From NCBI RefSeq assembly GCF_001427795.1, contig NZ_LMHJ01000004.1, positions 359,322-423,321 of the forward strand: a stretch of 64,000 nucleotides of DNA, read 5' to 3'. The stretch comes from Nocardioides sp. Root682 (GTDB lineage: Bacteria > Actinomycetota > Actinomycetes > Propionibacteriales > Nocardioidaceae). Numbering within the stretch: the stretch's first letter is position 1; every line of letters begins with the position of its first letter. Position numbers and translations under genes: made by a program. Below the pieces are notes generated by a model. The model did not search any database and was not told the origin of the DNA. It was given only the letters and a program-made list of their open reading frames with translations. Of this stretch, positions 25,906 through 33,192 are shown one piece after another.

Positions 25906-26793
25906 TCAGGAGAGGAAGCGACGTGCCTGGCGTCGTACGACGGTGCCGGCGATCGCCGCGCCGGTCGCGGCCGACCCGGCGATGAGTCCGGCACGGGCCG
26001 CCTTGCGCCCGGTCCGGTAGTCACGGATGCGCCAGCCCTCGGCGCGGGCGTGGGCCCGGAGCTTGGCGTCGGGGTTGATCGCGCACGGGTCGCCGACGAG
26101 GCTCAACATGGGAAGGTCGTTGTAGGAGTCGCTGTAGGCGGAGCAGGCCGACAGGTCCAGGCCCTCGCGGTCCGCGATCGCCTGGACGGCGACTGCCTTC
26201 GCGGGGCCGTGCAGCATGTCGCCGACGAGCCTGCCGGTGTACACGCCGTCGACGTGCTCGGCGACCGTGCCGAGCGCACCGGTGAGTCCGAGGCGTCGCG
26301 CGATCATGCTCGCGATCTCGATCGGCGCGGCCGTCACCAGCCAGACGCGCTGGCCCTGGTCGAGGTGGATCTGGGCGAGCGCGCGGGTGCCGGGCCAGAT
26401 CCGGTGGGCCATCCCCTCGTCGAAGATCTCCTCACTGACCTCCTCCAGCTCCGCGACGGTGTGGCCGGCAATGAACGCCAGGGCCGAGTTGCGGGCCTCG
26501 GCGACGTGCTCGGGGTCCTCGTTGCCGGTGATCCGGAAGTACGCCTGCTTCCAGGCCGCGCCCACGATGTCGCGGGTCGTGAAGAACTTGCGGCGGTGCA
26601 GGCCGCGCGCCAGGTGGAAGATGCTGGCGCCCTGCATGACCGTGTTGTCGACGTCGAAGAACGCCGCTGCCTTCGTGTCCGACGGGAGGGCCAGGGCGTT
26701 CTCGACCTCCGCTGCGGCAGCGGCGGCTTCGCCCGCGAGCGTCGAACGCTGCTGCAGGTTCAGCCGGCGCGGACGTTCAGCGGGCGGAGTCAT
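25906..26793 (-). CDS. HAD-IB family phosphatase (SerB1/CicA-like)
   Basis: A 295-residue HAD phosphatase. Motif I is FFDVDNT (D47, D49), a helical cap follows, motif II is LVTAAP, the Lys lies in GPAKAVAV and motif IV is YSDSYNDLPML. Its length and C-terminal basic helix (RKAARAGLIAG) match the actinobacterial HAD-IB proteins often annotated as SerB-like; the true substrate is uncertain. A TAAGGT box 6 bases before the ATG suggests a leaderless mRNA. Confidence 0.85.
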   Translation of the reverse strand: MTPPAERPRRLNLQQRSTLAGEAAAAAAEVENALALPSDTKAAAFFDVDNTVMQGASIFHLARGLHRRKFFTTRDIVGAAWKQAYFRITGNEDPEHVAEARNSALAFIAGHTVAELEEVSEEIFDEGMAHRIWPGTRALAQIHLDQGQRVWLVTAAPIEIASMIARRLGLTGALGTVAEHVDGVYTGRLVGDMLHGPAKAVAVQAIADREGLDLSACSAYSDSYNDLPMLSLVGDPCAINPDAKLRAHARAEGWRIRDYRTGRKAARAGLIAGSAATGAAIAGTVVRRQARRFLS

Positions 26794-26799
26794 GCCCCA

Positions 26800-26805
26800 A
26801 CCTTA
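26800..26805 (-). promoter_or_regulatory. Leaderless-type -10 for the HAD-IB gene
   Basis: TAAGGT on the minus strand, 6 bases before ATG 26793. This places the transcription start on the A of the start codon. Confidence 0.55.
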
Positions 26806-26836
26806 GGGATTCATCGTTACGAACGACCACCGGTCG

Positions 26837-26842
26837 TAGGAT
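26837..26842 (+). promoter_or_regulatory. Leaderless-type -10 for the acyl-CoA ligase gene
   Basis: TAGGAT, 7 bases before ATG 26850. With the minus-strand TAAGGT at 26800 it forms a divergent promoter pair in a 56-base gap. Confidence 0.55.
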
Positions 26843-26849
26843 CGCCCCC

Positions 26850-28436
26850 ATGTCGTTTTCCGAGGCCGCCGCTGCGCCGGACGTCGCCGCGCTGGTGACC
26901 GCGGCCGCGGAGGACCTGCCGGACCGGCTCGCGCTCGTCGAGGCCGGGGGCCGCGGACTGACGTGGCGCGAGCTGGACGACGAGGTCGGACGGGTCGCGA
27001 CCGGACTCGGTGCTGCGGGCGTCCTGGCCGGCCACCGGGTGATGATCGCGATGGGCAACCGTCTCGAGTTCGTCGCCACCTATCTCGGCATCCTGCGCGC
27101 ACAGGCCGTCGCGGTCCCGGTGAACCCGGGCTCCACGGCCGAGGAGCTCGCGCGAATGATCGCCGACGCCGGAGCACGGCTGGTGGTCGCCGACGGCACC
27201 GCTCTCGACGCAGTCAGGGCGGCCGTTGCGCGGCTGGAGGGCACCCGCGTGCCCCAGGTCGTTGCCGTCGGCGCGGCGGCTGGCGGCGGCGAGACCCTCT
27301 ACGACGCGCTCCGCGCTGAACCGGGTCGACCGATCCCGCCGCTCCAGGACCCCGAGAAGCTGGCGGTGCTGCTCTTCACCAGTGGTACGTCGGGAGTCCC
27401 GCGCGCCGCGATGCTGACCCATCGGGCACTGCTCGCGAACGTCGCGCAGGTCGCCGGTGTCGAGCCGCCGATGATCCACACCGACGACGTCGTGCTCGGC
27501 GTGCTCCCGCTCTTCCACGTCTACGGCCTCGGCGCGGTGCTCGGCGGCGTGATCCGGCACCGGGCCAAGCTGGTCCTTGCGGAACGCTTCGACCCCGAGG
27601 GCACCCTCGACCTGATCGAGGACGAGGCCTGCAGCGTGATCCCGGTGGCACCGCCCGTCTTCGCGGCCTGGCGCGACATCGACGCCCTCGCGGAGCGCCT
27701 CGGTCCGGTCCGGATGATCCTGTCCGGCTCGGCCCCCCTGGCGGCGGAGGTGGTCGAGGAGTTCACCGCGCTGGCCGGCGTACCGGTCCACCAGGGCTAC
27801 GGCCTGACCGAAGCCTCGCCGGTGGTGACCAGCACCTTGTTGTCCGTCGCGTCCAAGCCGGGTTCGGTCGGTACGGCACTCGACGGGATCGACGTGCGCC
27901 TGGTCGACGAGGACGGTCGCCCGCTCGCCGGCACCGAGGCTGACGACCCGGGCGAGATCCAGATCCGCGGCGCGAACCTGTTCAGCGGCTACTGGCCCGA
28001 CGGTTCCGAGGGGCCCGGGGACGACGGCTGGTGGTCCACCGGCGACGTCGGTTTCCTCGACGGTGACGGCGACCTGTACCTCGTGGACCGGGTCAAGGAG
28101 CTGGTGATCGTGTCCGGCTTCAACGTCTACCCGAGCGAGGTCGAGGCGGTGATCAACGAGGTCCCCGGCGTCCGCCAGGCAGCCGTCGTCGGCACCCCCG
28201 ACGAGCGCACCGGCGAGGCCGTGATCGCGTACGTCGTCGCGAGCGACCCGGCGCTCGGTGCCGATGCCCTGGTGGCGGCGGTCCACGCGTCGTGTGCCGA
28301 GCGGCTGGCGCCGTACAAGCGACCGGAGCGGGTGGAGGTCGTGGAGGCGCTGCCCCGCACGATCACCGGCAAGATCCGCAAGGGCGTGCTCCGCGGCGAG
28401 CATCGCCGCCTCGCGATGGGCCTCCTCGAACCGTGA
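26850..28436 (+). CDS. AMP-forming acyl-CoA synthetase/ligase (FadD-like)
   Basis: A 528-residue ANL-superfamily enzyme: the P-loop LLFTSGTSGVPRAAML (about 172-187), GYGLTEASPVV, the WWSTGDVGFLDGDGDLY core and the C-terminal catalytic Lys in RTITGKIRKG. It activates a carboxylic acid, probably a fatty or aromatic acid, as acyl-AMP and then acyl-CoA. The substrate cannot be read from sequence. It overlaps the downstream glutaredoxin-like gene by 4 bases (GTGA). Confidence 0.85.
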   Translation: MSFSEAAAAPDVAALVTAAAEDLPDRLALVEAGGRGLTWRELDDEVGRVATGLGAAGVLAGHRVMIAMGNRLEFVATYLGILRAQAVAVPVNPGSTAEELARMIADAGARLVVADGTALDAVRAAVARLEGTRVPQVVAVGAAAGGGETLYDALRAEPGRPIPPLQDPEKLAVLLFTSGTSGVPRAAMLTHRALLANVAQVAGVEPPMIHTDDVVLGVLPLFHVYGLGAVLGGVIRHRAKLVLAERFDPEGTLDLIEDEACSVIPVAPPVFAAWRDIDALAERLGPVRMILSGSAPLAAEVVEEFTALAGVPVHQGYGLTEASPVVTSTLLSVASKPGSVGTALDGIDVRLVDEDGRPLAGTEADDPGEIQIRGANLFSGYWPDGSEGPGDDGWWSTGDVGFLDGDGDLYLVDRVKELVIVSGFNVYPSEVEAVINEVPGVRQAAVVGTPDERTGEAVIAYVVASDPALGADALVAAVHASCAERLAPYKRPERVEVVEALPRTITGKIRKGVLRGEHRRLAMGLLEP

Positions 28437-28675
28437 GCGCTGCCCGGATCACGCTCTACGGCCGCCCCGGCTGTCACCTCTGCGACGACGCGCGGACGGT
28501 CATCGAGGCGGTCTGTGCCGAGACGGGGGAGTCCTACGAGGAGGTCTCGATCGACGACGACCCCGCTCTGGGCGACCGGTTCGCCGACGAGATCCCGGTG
28601 ACGTTCGTGGACGGCAAGCAGCACGACTTCTGGCGGGTCGACCCCGAGCGGTTGCGACGCGCTCTGCGCGGCTGA
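28433..28675 (+). CDS. Glutaredoxin-like protein (DUF836 type)
   Basis: An 80-residue thioredoxin-fold protein: LYGRPGCHLCDDA gives a CxxC pair near residues 14-17, and EIPVTFVDGK supplies the cis-Pro of the fold. This is the small glutaredoxin-like family common in actinobacteria. GTG 28433 overlaps the ligase stop (GTGA). An in-frame extension to 28292 lies inside the ligase gene and was rejected. The redox partner is unknown. Confidence 0.8.
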   Translation: MSAARITLYGRPGCHLCDDARTVIEAVCAETGESYEEVSIDDDPALGDRFADEIPVTFVDGKQHDFWRVDPERLRRALRG

Positions 28676-28676
28676 C

Positions 28677-28682
28677 TATTCT
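28677..28682 (+). promoter_or_regulatory. Candidate -10 upstream of the 194-residue membrane-anchored protein
   Basis: TATTCT lies 10 bases before ATG 28693 and directly after the glutaredoxin-like stop codon. It would give a very short leader. Confidence 0.4.
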
Positions 28683-28692
28683 CGGGGCCACC

Positions 28693-29277
28693 ATGCCCCC
28701 ACTCGTCTCGCCGCTGCGCCGTCGGGTCGGTGTCGCGGTCGGTGTCGTCGCCGTCCTCGTCCTGCTGCTCCTGAGCCACGGCTTCGGCCGCGCCGTGCCC
28801 ACCAACAACTACCGGCCGCTGCTCACCACCGACGCGATCGAGAGCGGCTGCTACCCGCTGCCCGGTGACGCCCGGCTGGACGGCCTCGCCTACCAGGTGC
28901 GCTGGGACGAGGACGTCGAGACGCCCGAGGGGAAGCGTCGGCACCTCTACGGCCAGTACGACCTGGTCGACCGGGACGAAGCGGAGGGCCTGCTCATCCA
29001 GGCGTTCATGAACGTCGGCTTCCGCGAGGTGCGGTCGAGTTCGGAGTTGCCCATCGGCGTCGTCAGCGGCGAACGCCTGCTGGTCAAGGGTGATGTCGCG
29101 GTCGGCATCACTGTCACCGAGCTGGTCGACACCACCGCCGACGACCTCGTCCGGGGCGACTTCGTCCTCGACCTGCCGGTCGTGGCGAAGGCCAAGGACG
29201 ACCCGGTCTGTGACTTCCCCTCCTCCACCAAGCGCTGGCCCGACGCCGGCTACAAGCGGAGGACTCCGATCAAGTGA
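28693..29277 (+). CDS. Membrane-anchored exported protein of unknown function
   Basis: A 194-residue protein with one N-terminal membrane anchor (about 12-30, VGVAVGVVAVLVLLLLSHGF). The exported part is about 160 residues and includes two Cys (ESGCYPLP, DPVCDFP) that could form a disulfide. No enzyme motif was recognised. The gene is coupled to the downstream glycosyltransferase (GTGA overlap), suggesting a role in the same cell-surface glycan pathway. Longer frames beginning at 28258 lie inside the ligase and glutaredoxin genes. Confidence 0.7.
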   Translation: MPPLVSPLRRRVGVAVGVVAVLVLLLLSHGFGRAVPTNNYRPLLTTDAIESGCYPLPGDARLDGLAYQVRWDEDVETPEGKRRHLYGQYDLVDRDEAEGLLIQAFMNVGFREVRSSSELPIGVVSGERLLVKGDVAVGITVTELVDTTADDLVRGDFVLDLPVVAKAKDDPVCDFPSSTKRWPDAGYKRRTPIK

Positions 29278-30770
29278 CGCGCTTCCTGCTGACCCGACCG
29301 GCCTGGCTGCCACGCCCCGAGATCCTCCTCGGCTGGCTCGTGGTCGCCCACGTCGTCCTCAAGCTGCTGATCTTCCCGCTGGTGATGCACGCCGCGCCCG
29401 TCGGTGACGAGTCGGCGTACCTCAACGGCGGCCGCGCGCTGTCCAACCTGCTGCGCGACTCCTTCGCCTTCACCTCCCCGGACTCGGCCGAGCTCGAGCG
29501 CAACGTGGTCGCGTCGGGGTGGTTCATGCCCGGCATGCCGGTCGTGATCGCGCCGATCTACCTGCTGTTCCCGGACGCGCCGCTGTGGCTGGTGCGCGCC
29601 TACCTCGGCCTGTTCACGCTGGTGCTCTTCCTGATCGTGGTGCGCTCGGTGGCGCGTCGGCTCAGCCCCGGCTGGGCGTGCGTCCTGGTCGTCGTACCCG
29701 GCCTGATCCCCAGCTACGTCGTCTTCTCGTACGGCGCCTGGGGCGACCTGTGCGCCGGGCTGGTCCTGGTGCTGCTGATCGTCCACCTCGTGGAGATGTA
29801 CCGCGGGCTCCGTCAGGGCGAGGCGCCGACCCTCAAGGAAGGGCTGGTGCTCGGCCTGCTCGCGACCGCCGAGCTCTACCTGCGATCGAGCACGTCGTTG
29901 CTGCTCGCCGCCCTCGGGGTGGCGACCCTGGCCACCGCGATCGTGATGCTGCGCGGCCGGGTGCGGTTGCGGGCCGTCGGCTCGGCGGTGCTGGCCGGCG
30001 TGGTCTTCGTGCTGCTCCTCGCGCCGTGGTCCTACTTCGCGTCGGACGCGCTCGGTGGCCGGGTGGTGACGACCACGACGGTCCCGACCGTCATGGCCAA
30101 CACCTTCGGCAACCGCAGCGACGTCTGCTTCGGTCACTGCGACCCCGACAGCACCCAGTGGTTCCGTCCGCTCCGCTACGCCCGCGAGGTGGGGAGGGCG
30201 ACCGACACCAGCGAGGTGGAGGTCCTCAAGCAGATGTCGGGCTACGCCCTGCGGGACCTGACCCCGTCGCACTACCTCGACCAGGTCGTGCACAACCTCG
30301 GTGCCTACTCGCTGCAACCGAACAACTTCACCGGGTATCTCGAGCCCGAGGAGGGCAGGGGCACCTTCGGCAACGCCGGCGCGCAGGTGGCCAACGCCGT
30401 CACCTGGGCCCTCTACGTGCCACTGGTCCTGCTCGGCGCCGTCTCGTTGCTGTTCCATGCCCGGCGCAGCCTCGAGGCCCGGCTGCTCGACGTACTGACC
30501 AAGCTCGCCCTCGGCGCGCTGCTGGTGCAGCCCTTCGTGCACATCGCCGGCGGTCGCTACTGGACGACGGCCGGCCCGATCCTGGCCATCGCCGCGTTCT
30601 CGTTCCTCCGCGAGCGCCAGCTGGCGCTGGAGGGGGCCGTGCCGCCGCCCGAGGGCGTCGTCACCGCGATGGACGGCACGGCGGTGACCTGGCTCGGTCG
30701 GGTGCAGGTGTTGCTGAGCGTGCTGACGGGGATCGTGGCCGTCGTCCTTCTCGGCGCCGTGATCCTGTGA
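29274..30770 (+). CDS. Multi-pass membrane glycosyltransferase (GT-C/GT39-like)
   Basis: A 498-residue protein with about ten hydrophobic membrane segments. The first external loop has an acidic pair, VGDESAYLNGG (around residue 43), in the position of the catalytic Asp/Glu of GT-C enzymes such as PMT/ArnT-type transferases. The substrate is probably a polyprenyl-phosphate sugar, fitting the GtrB and GtrA partners downstream. The GTG at 29274 overlaps the preceding stop by 4 bases. Confidence 0.75.
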   Translation: MTRFLLTRPAWLPRPEILLGWLVVAHVVLKLLIFPLVMHAAPVGDESAYLNGGRALSNLLRDSFAFTSPDSAELERNVVASGWFMPGMPVVIAPIYLLFPDAPLWLVRAYLGLFTLVLFLIVVRSVARRLSPGWACVLVVVPGLIPSYVVFSYGAWGDLCAGLVLVLLIVHLVEMYRGLRQGEAPTLKEGLVLGLLATAELYLRSSTSLLLAALGVATLATAIVMLRGRVRLRAVGSAVLAGVVFVLLLAPWSYFASDALGGRVVTTTTVPTVMANTFGNRSDVCFGHCDPDSTQWFRPLRYAREVGRATDTSEVEVLKQMSGYALRDLTPSHYLDQVVHNLGAYSLQPNNFTGYLEPEEGRGTFGNAGAQVANAVTWALYVPLVLLGAVSLLFHARRSLEARLLDVLTKLALGALLVQPFVHIAGGRYWTTAGPILAIAAFSFLRERQLALEGAVPPPEGVVTAMDGTAVTWLGRVQVLLSVLTGIVAVVLLGAVIL

Positions 30771-30782
30771 CTGGCCCTGATC

Positions 30783-30788
30783 TAGAGT
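30783..30788 (+). promoter_or_regulatory. Possible leaderless-type -10 for the GT2 gene
   Basis: TAGAGT lies 8 bases before ATG 30797, which favours that start over the in-frame GTG at 30767. Confidence 0.35.
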
Positions 30789-30796
30789 TCGGCCCC

Positions 30797-31864
30797 ATGG
30801 AAGGCACACGCGGCGACTCGGACGCCCTCGCGACGCAGGACGGTCCGCGTCGGATCGCCTACGTCCTCCCCGTCTACAACGAGGAGGAGGGCATCGCGGT
30901 CTTCCACGCGGCCCTCGTCGAGGCGACGGCGGAGCGGCCCGACCTGACCTTCGAGTTCGTGTACGTCGACGACGGCAGCCGTGACGCGTCGCTGGAACGC
31001 CTGGTCGAGCTGCGCGCCCAGGACCCACGGGTCACCGTCGTCCAGTTCTCCCGCAACTTCGGCCACCAGCTCGCCGTGACCGCGGGGCTGGACCTCGTCG
31101 CCGAGGCGCAGTCCGCCGACGCCGTGATCGTGATGGACACCGACCTGCAGGACCCGCCGCGGGTCAGCGTCGAGATGATCGAGCGCTGGGAGGACGGCGT
31201 CGACGTCGTCTACGCGCAGCGCCGCACCCGCAAGGACACGCCCTTCAAGCGGTTCACCGCGTTCGGCTTCTACTGGGTGCTCGACCGGCTCGCGTCGATC
31301 GAGATCCCCCGCAACGTCGGTGACTTCCGGTTGATGGACGCCCGCGTCGTCGCCGAGATCTCCCGCTACCGCGAGCACGACCGGTTCCTGCGCGGCATCG
31401 TGGCGCACGTCGGGTTCCGCCAGGAGGCGCACCTGTTCGACCGGGACGAGCGCTTCGCGGGCGAGACGGGCTACCCGTTCCGCAAGATGCTCAACTTCGC
31501 CGCGAGCGGCATCCTCGGCTTCTCGACCACGCCGCTGAAGCTGATCTCCCGCTTCGGCTTCGCCATCTCCGCCTTCAGCGTCCTGCTCGGTCTCTACGTG
31601 CTGGCCGTCCGCATCTTCCAGCCCGACGAGTCCGTCCCCGGCTGGGCGTTCCTCGGCGTCGGCATGTTCATGCTCAGCGGCATCCAGCTGGTGATGATGG
31701 GTGTGATCGGCAGCTACCTCGGACGCATCTACGTCGAGGCGCAGGACCGGCCGCTCTACACCGTGGCGATGGTGGCGCGGGATGCGTCCTCGGCGCGACC
31801 TGCGGCCTCGGTGGGTGGCGGACCCCGCCGGCACCGCGACATGGACGCCGGGGTCGAGTCCTGA
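30797..31864 (+). CDS. GT2 family glycosyltransferase (GtrB/DPM1-like polyprenyl-phosphate glycosyltransferase)
   Basis: A 355-residue protein. The GT-A domain has YVLPVYNEEEGI, YVDDGSRDAS and DTDLQDPP (DxD at the nucleotide-sugar site). Two C-terminal membrane helices follow (about 245-270 and 285-310), as in GtrB/DPM1 enzymes that transfer a sugar to polyprenyl phosphate. An in-frame GTG at 30767 overlapping the upstream stop would add ten residues and is a real alternative. The gene is followed by gtrA-like sequence, the usual flippase partner. Confidence 0.85.
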   Translation: MEGTRGDSDALATQDGPRRIAYVLPVYNEEEGIAVFHAALVEATAERPDLTFEFVYVDDGSRDASLERLVELRAQDPRVTVVQFSRNFGHQLAVTAGLDLVAEAQSADAVIVMDTDLQDPPRVSVEMIERWEDGVDVVYAQRRTRKDTPFKRFTAFGFYWVLDRLASIEIPRNVGDFRLMDARVVAEISRYREHDRFLRGIVAHVGFRQEAHLFDRDERFAGETGYPFRKMLNFAASGILGFSTTPLKLISRFGFAISAFSVLLGLYVLAVRIFQPDESVPGWAFLGVGMFMLSGIQLVMMGVIGSYLGRIYVEAQDRPLYTVAMVARDASSARPAASVGGGPRRHRDMDAGVES

Positions 31865-32328
31865 GCCCGGATCCGCCGGGTCACCGGGCGACAGCGCTCC
31901 GGTTCGGCGCGGTCGGACTCTGCAACACCGCGATCGACGCGGTGCTGTTCGTGCTGCTGCACGACCAGCTCGGCATCACGGTCGCCAACCTCATCTCGAG
32001 CAGCGCCGGCATGGTCTTCAGCTTCGTGGTCAACGGGTTGTTCACCTTCAAGTCCGACAAGCTCACGCTGCGCCACGCGGCGCTCTTCGTCGGCACGACC
32101 GGTGTGGTCATGTGGGTCGCGCAGCCGCTGCTGATCCACGGGTGGCTGTGGGTGCTCGAGCAGGGGCCCGACATCACCCTGGCCGGCATGGCCGCTGCCG
32201 ACGTACGGATCTGGGGAGCGAAGCTCGCCTCCATCGCGTGCTGCCTGGTGCTGAACTTCGCGGCGTACCGGTTCGTGGTCTGGCCTGTGGAGCACCCAGG
32301 GGAACCGGCGCCCAAGCTCGTCGAGTAG
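31861..32328 (+). CDS. GtrA family membrane protein (start uncertain)
   Basis: About 155 residues with four membrane segments and the GtrA N-terminal signature LRFGAVGLCNTAIDAVLFVLL. GtrA proteins are thought to flip polyprenyl-linked sugars made by GtrB. There is no in-frame ATG, GTG or TTG between the end of the GT2 gene and this signature. The first canonical start (GTG 31939) would cut away most of the first helix. The CTG at 31861, overlapping the GT2 stop as CTGA, is the simplest start; a -1 frameshift from GT2 is the alternative. The last codons and stop lie in a palindromic repeat. Confidence 0.75.
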   Translation: MSPDPPGHRATALRFGAVGLCNTAIDAVLFVLLHDQLGITVANLISSSAGMVFSFVVNGLFTFKSDKLTLRHAALFVGTTGVVMWVAQPLLIHGWLWVLEQGPDITLAGMAAADVRIWGAKLASIACCLVLNFAAYRFVVWPVEHPGEPAPKLVE

Positions 32329-32358
32329 CTGCGAGGTACGAGCGGCGTATCGAGACGC
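32319..32358. repeat. Short palindromic repeat at the end of gtrA
   Basis: CGTCGAGTAGC ... GTATCGAGACG resembles the GTCGAGTAG...TATCGAGAC type of short dispersed palindrome found in Nocardioides-like genomes. It supplies the last codons and stop of gtrA. Family membership is inferred from the end sequences. Confidence 0.4.
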
Positions 32359-32363
32359 CGAAA

Positions 32364-32388
32364 CCCCTCCGCGCACCTCGTGCAGGGG
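32364..32388 (+). terminator. Weak hairpin after the glycosyltransferase genes
   Basis: CCCCT...AGGGG enclose GCAC/GTGC with a short bulge; no U-rich tail follows. It lies between gtrA and the rex promoter and could end the upstream transcript. Confidence 0.35.
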
Positions 32389-32400
32389 GTCGCACCAATT

Positions 32401-32429
32401 TTGTTCTCACGTTCACAAACTCCTACAGT
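32401..32429 (+). promoter_or_regulatory. rex promoter with overlapping Rex-operator-like site
   Basis: TTGTTC (32401-32406) and TACAGT (32424-32429) are separated by 17 bases and form a good promoter. The sequence 32401-32419 has TTGT at its left end and CGTTCACAAA at its right end. The right half matches the known Rex operator (TTGTGAACGCGTTCACAA) exactly, while the left half is degenerate. Rex bound here would block its own promoter, as reported for rex-hemACD in Streptomyces coelicolor. Confidence 0.6.
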
Positions 32430-32481
32430 GATCGAGCCGCGACCCACCTAGTTCTGCTGGTCGTGACTGGAAAGTGGAGCT

Positions 32482-33192
32482 GTGACCACACGGAGTTCGA
32501 CAGACGCCAACCGGGTCATCCCGGAGGCCACGGTCGCCCGCCTGCCGGTGTACCTGCGGGCGTTGACGGCCCTTGCCGACAGCGGTATCCGCACCTGTTC
32601 CAGCGAGGATCTCGCGATCGCAGCGGGCGTCAACAGCGCCAAGCTGCGCAAGGACCTCTCGCACCTCGGCAGCTACGGCACCCGCGGTGTCGGGTACGAC
32701 GTCGACTACCTGCGCTACCAGATCGCCCGCGAGATCGGGGTCACCCAGGACTGGCCGGTCGTCATCGTCGGCATCGGCAACCTGGGCCACGCCCTGGCCA
32801 ACTACTCCGGCTTCCGCAGCCGCGGCTTCCGGGTCGTCGCGCTGCTCGACGCCGACCCCCAGCTGATCGGCCAGACGGTCGCGGGCGTCGCCGTCCGCGC
32901 GTTCGACGAGCTCGAGGCGATCGTGCAGGAGCACGACGTCGCGATCGGCGTCATCGCCACTCCCGCAGTCGCTGCGCAGTCGGTTGCTGACCGGATGGTC
33001 GCGATCGGCATCACCAGCATCCTGAACTTCGCACCGGCCGTCGTGGCCGTGCCCGACGGCGTCGACGTGCGCAAGGTCGACCTGTCGATCGAGCTGCAGA
33101 TCCTCGCCTACCACGAGCAGCGCAAGGCCAACGGTGCTGACGCCGCGGCCGCTGCTGCCGCCGCTGTGACCGTCGATGGAGGAGCAGCATGA
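32482..33192 (+). CDS. rex: Redox-sensing transcriptional repressor Rex
   Basis: A 236-residue Rex. It has an N-terminal winged helix (RLPVYLRALTAL ... LRKDLSHLGSYGTRGVGYD, residues 15-75), then a Rossmann domain with VIVGIGNLGHALANY (GxGxxG, about 94-108) that senses the NADH/NAD+ ratio. The C-terminal swap helix is followed by an Ala-rich tail. The GTG at 32482 has GTGGAG just upstream. It overlaps hemA by 4 bases and heads the rex-hemA-hemC-hemD operon. Confidence 0.95.
   Translation: MTTRSSTDANRVIPEATVARLPVYLRALTALADSGIRTCSSEDLAIAAGVNSAKLRKDLSHLGSYGTRGVGYDVDYLRYQIAREIGVTQDWPVVIVGIGNLGHALANYSGFRSRGFRVVALLDADPQLIGQTVAGVAVRAFDELEAIVQEHDVAIGVIATPAVAAQSVADRMVAIGITSILNFAPAVVAVPDGVDVRKVDLSIELQILAYHEQRKANGADAAAAAAAAVTVDGGAA

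Noticed and set aside
26817..28403. Long minus-strand open frame (528 codons) opposite the acyl-CoA ligase
   Set aside because: It mirrors the codon structure of the clear ligase gene, is rich in Arg/Gly/His low-complexity sequence and has no recognisable domain; this is normal in high-GC DNA.
29250..31028. Minus-strand frame of 592 codons opposite the glycosyltransferases
   Set aside because: Composition (Arg, Gln, Gly, His) is typical of an antisense shadow; the plus strand carries well-defined GT motifs.
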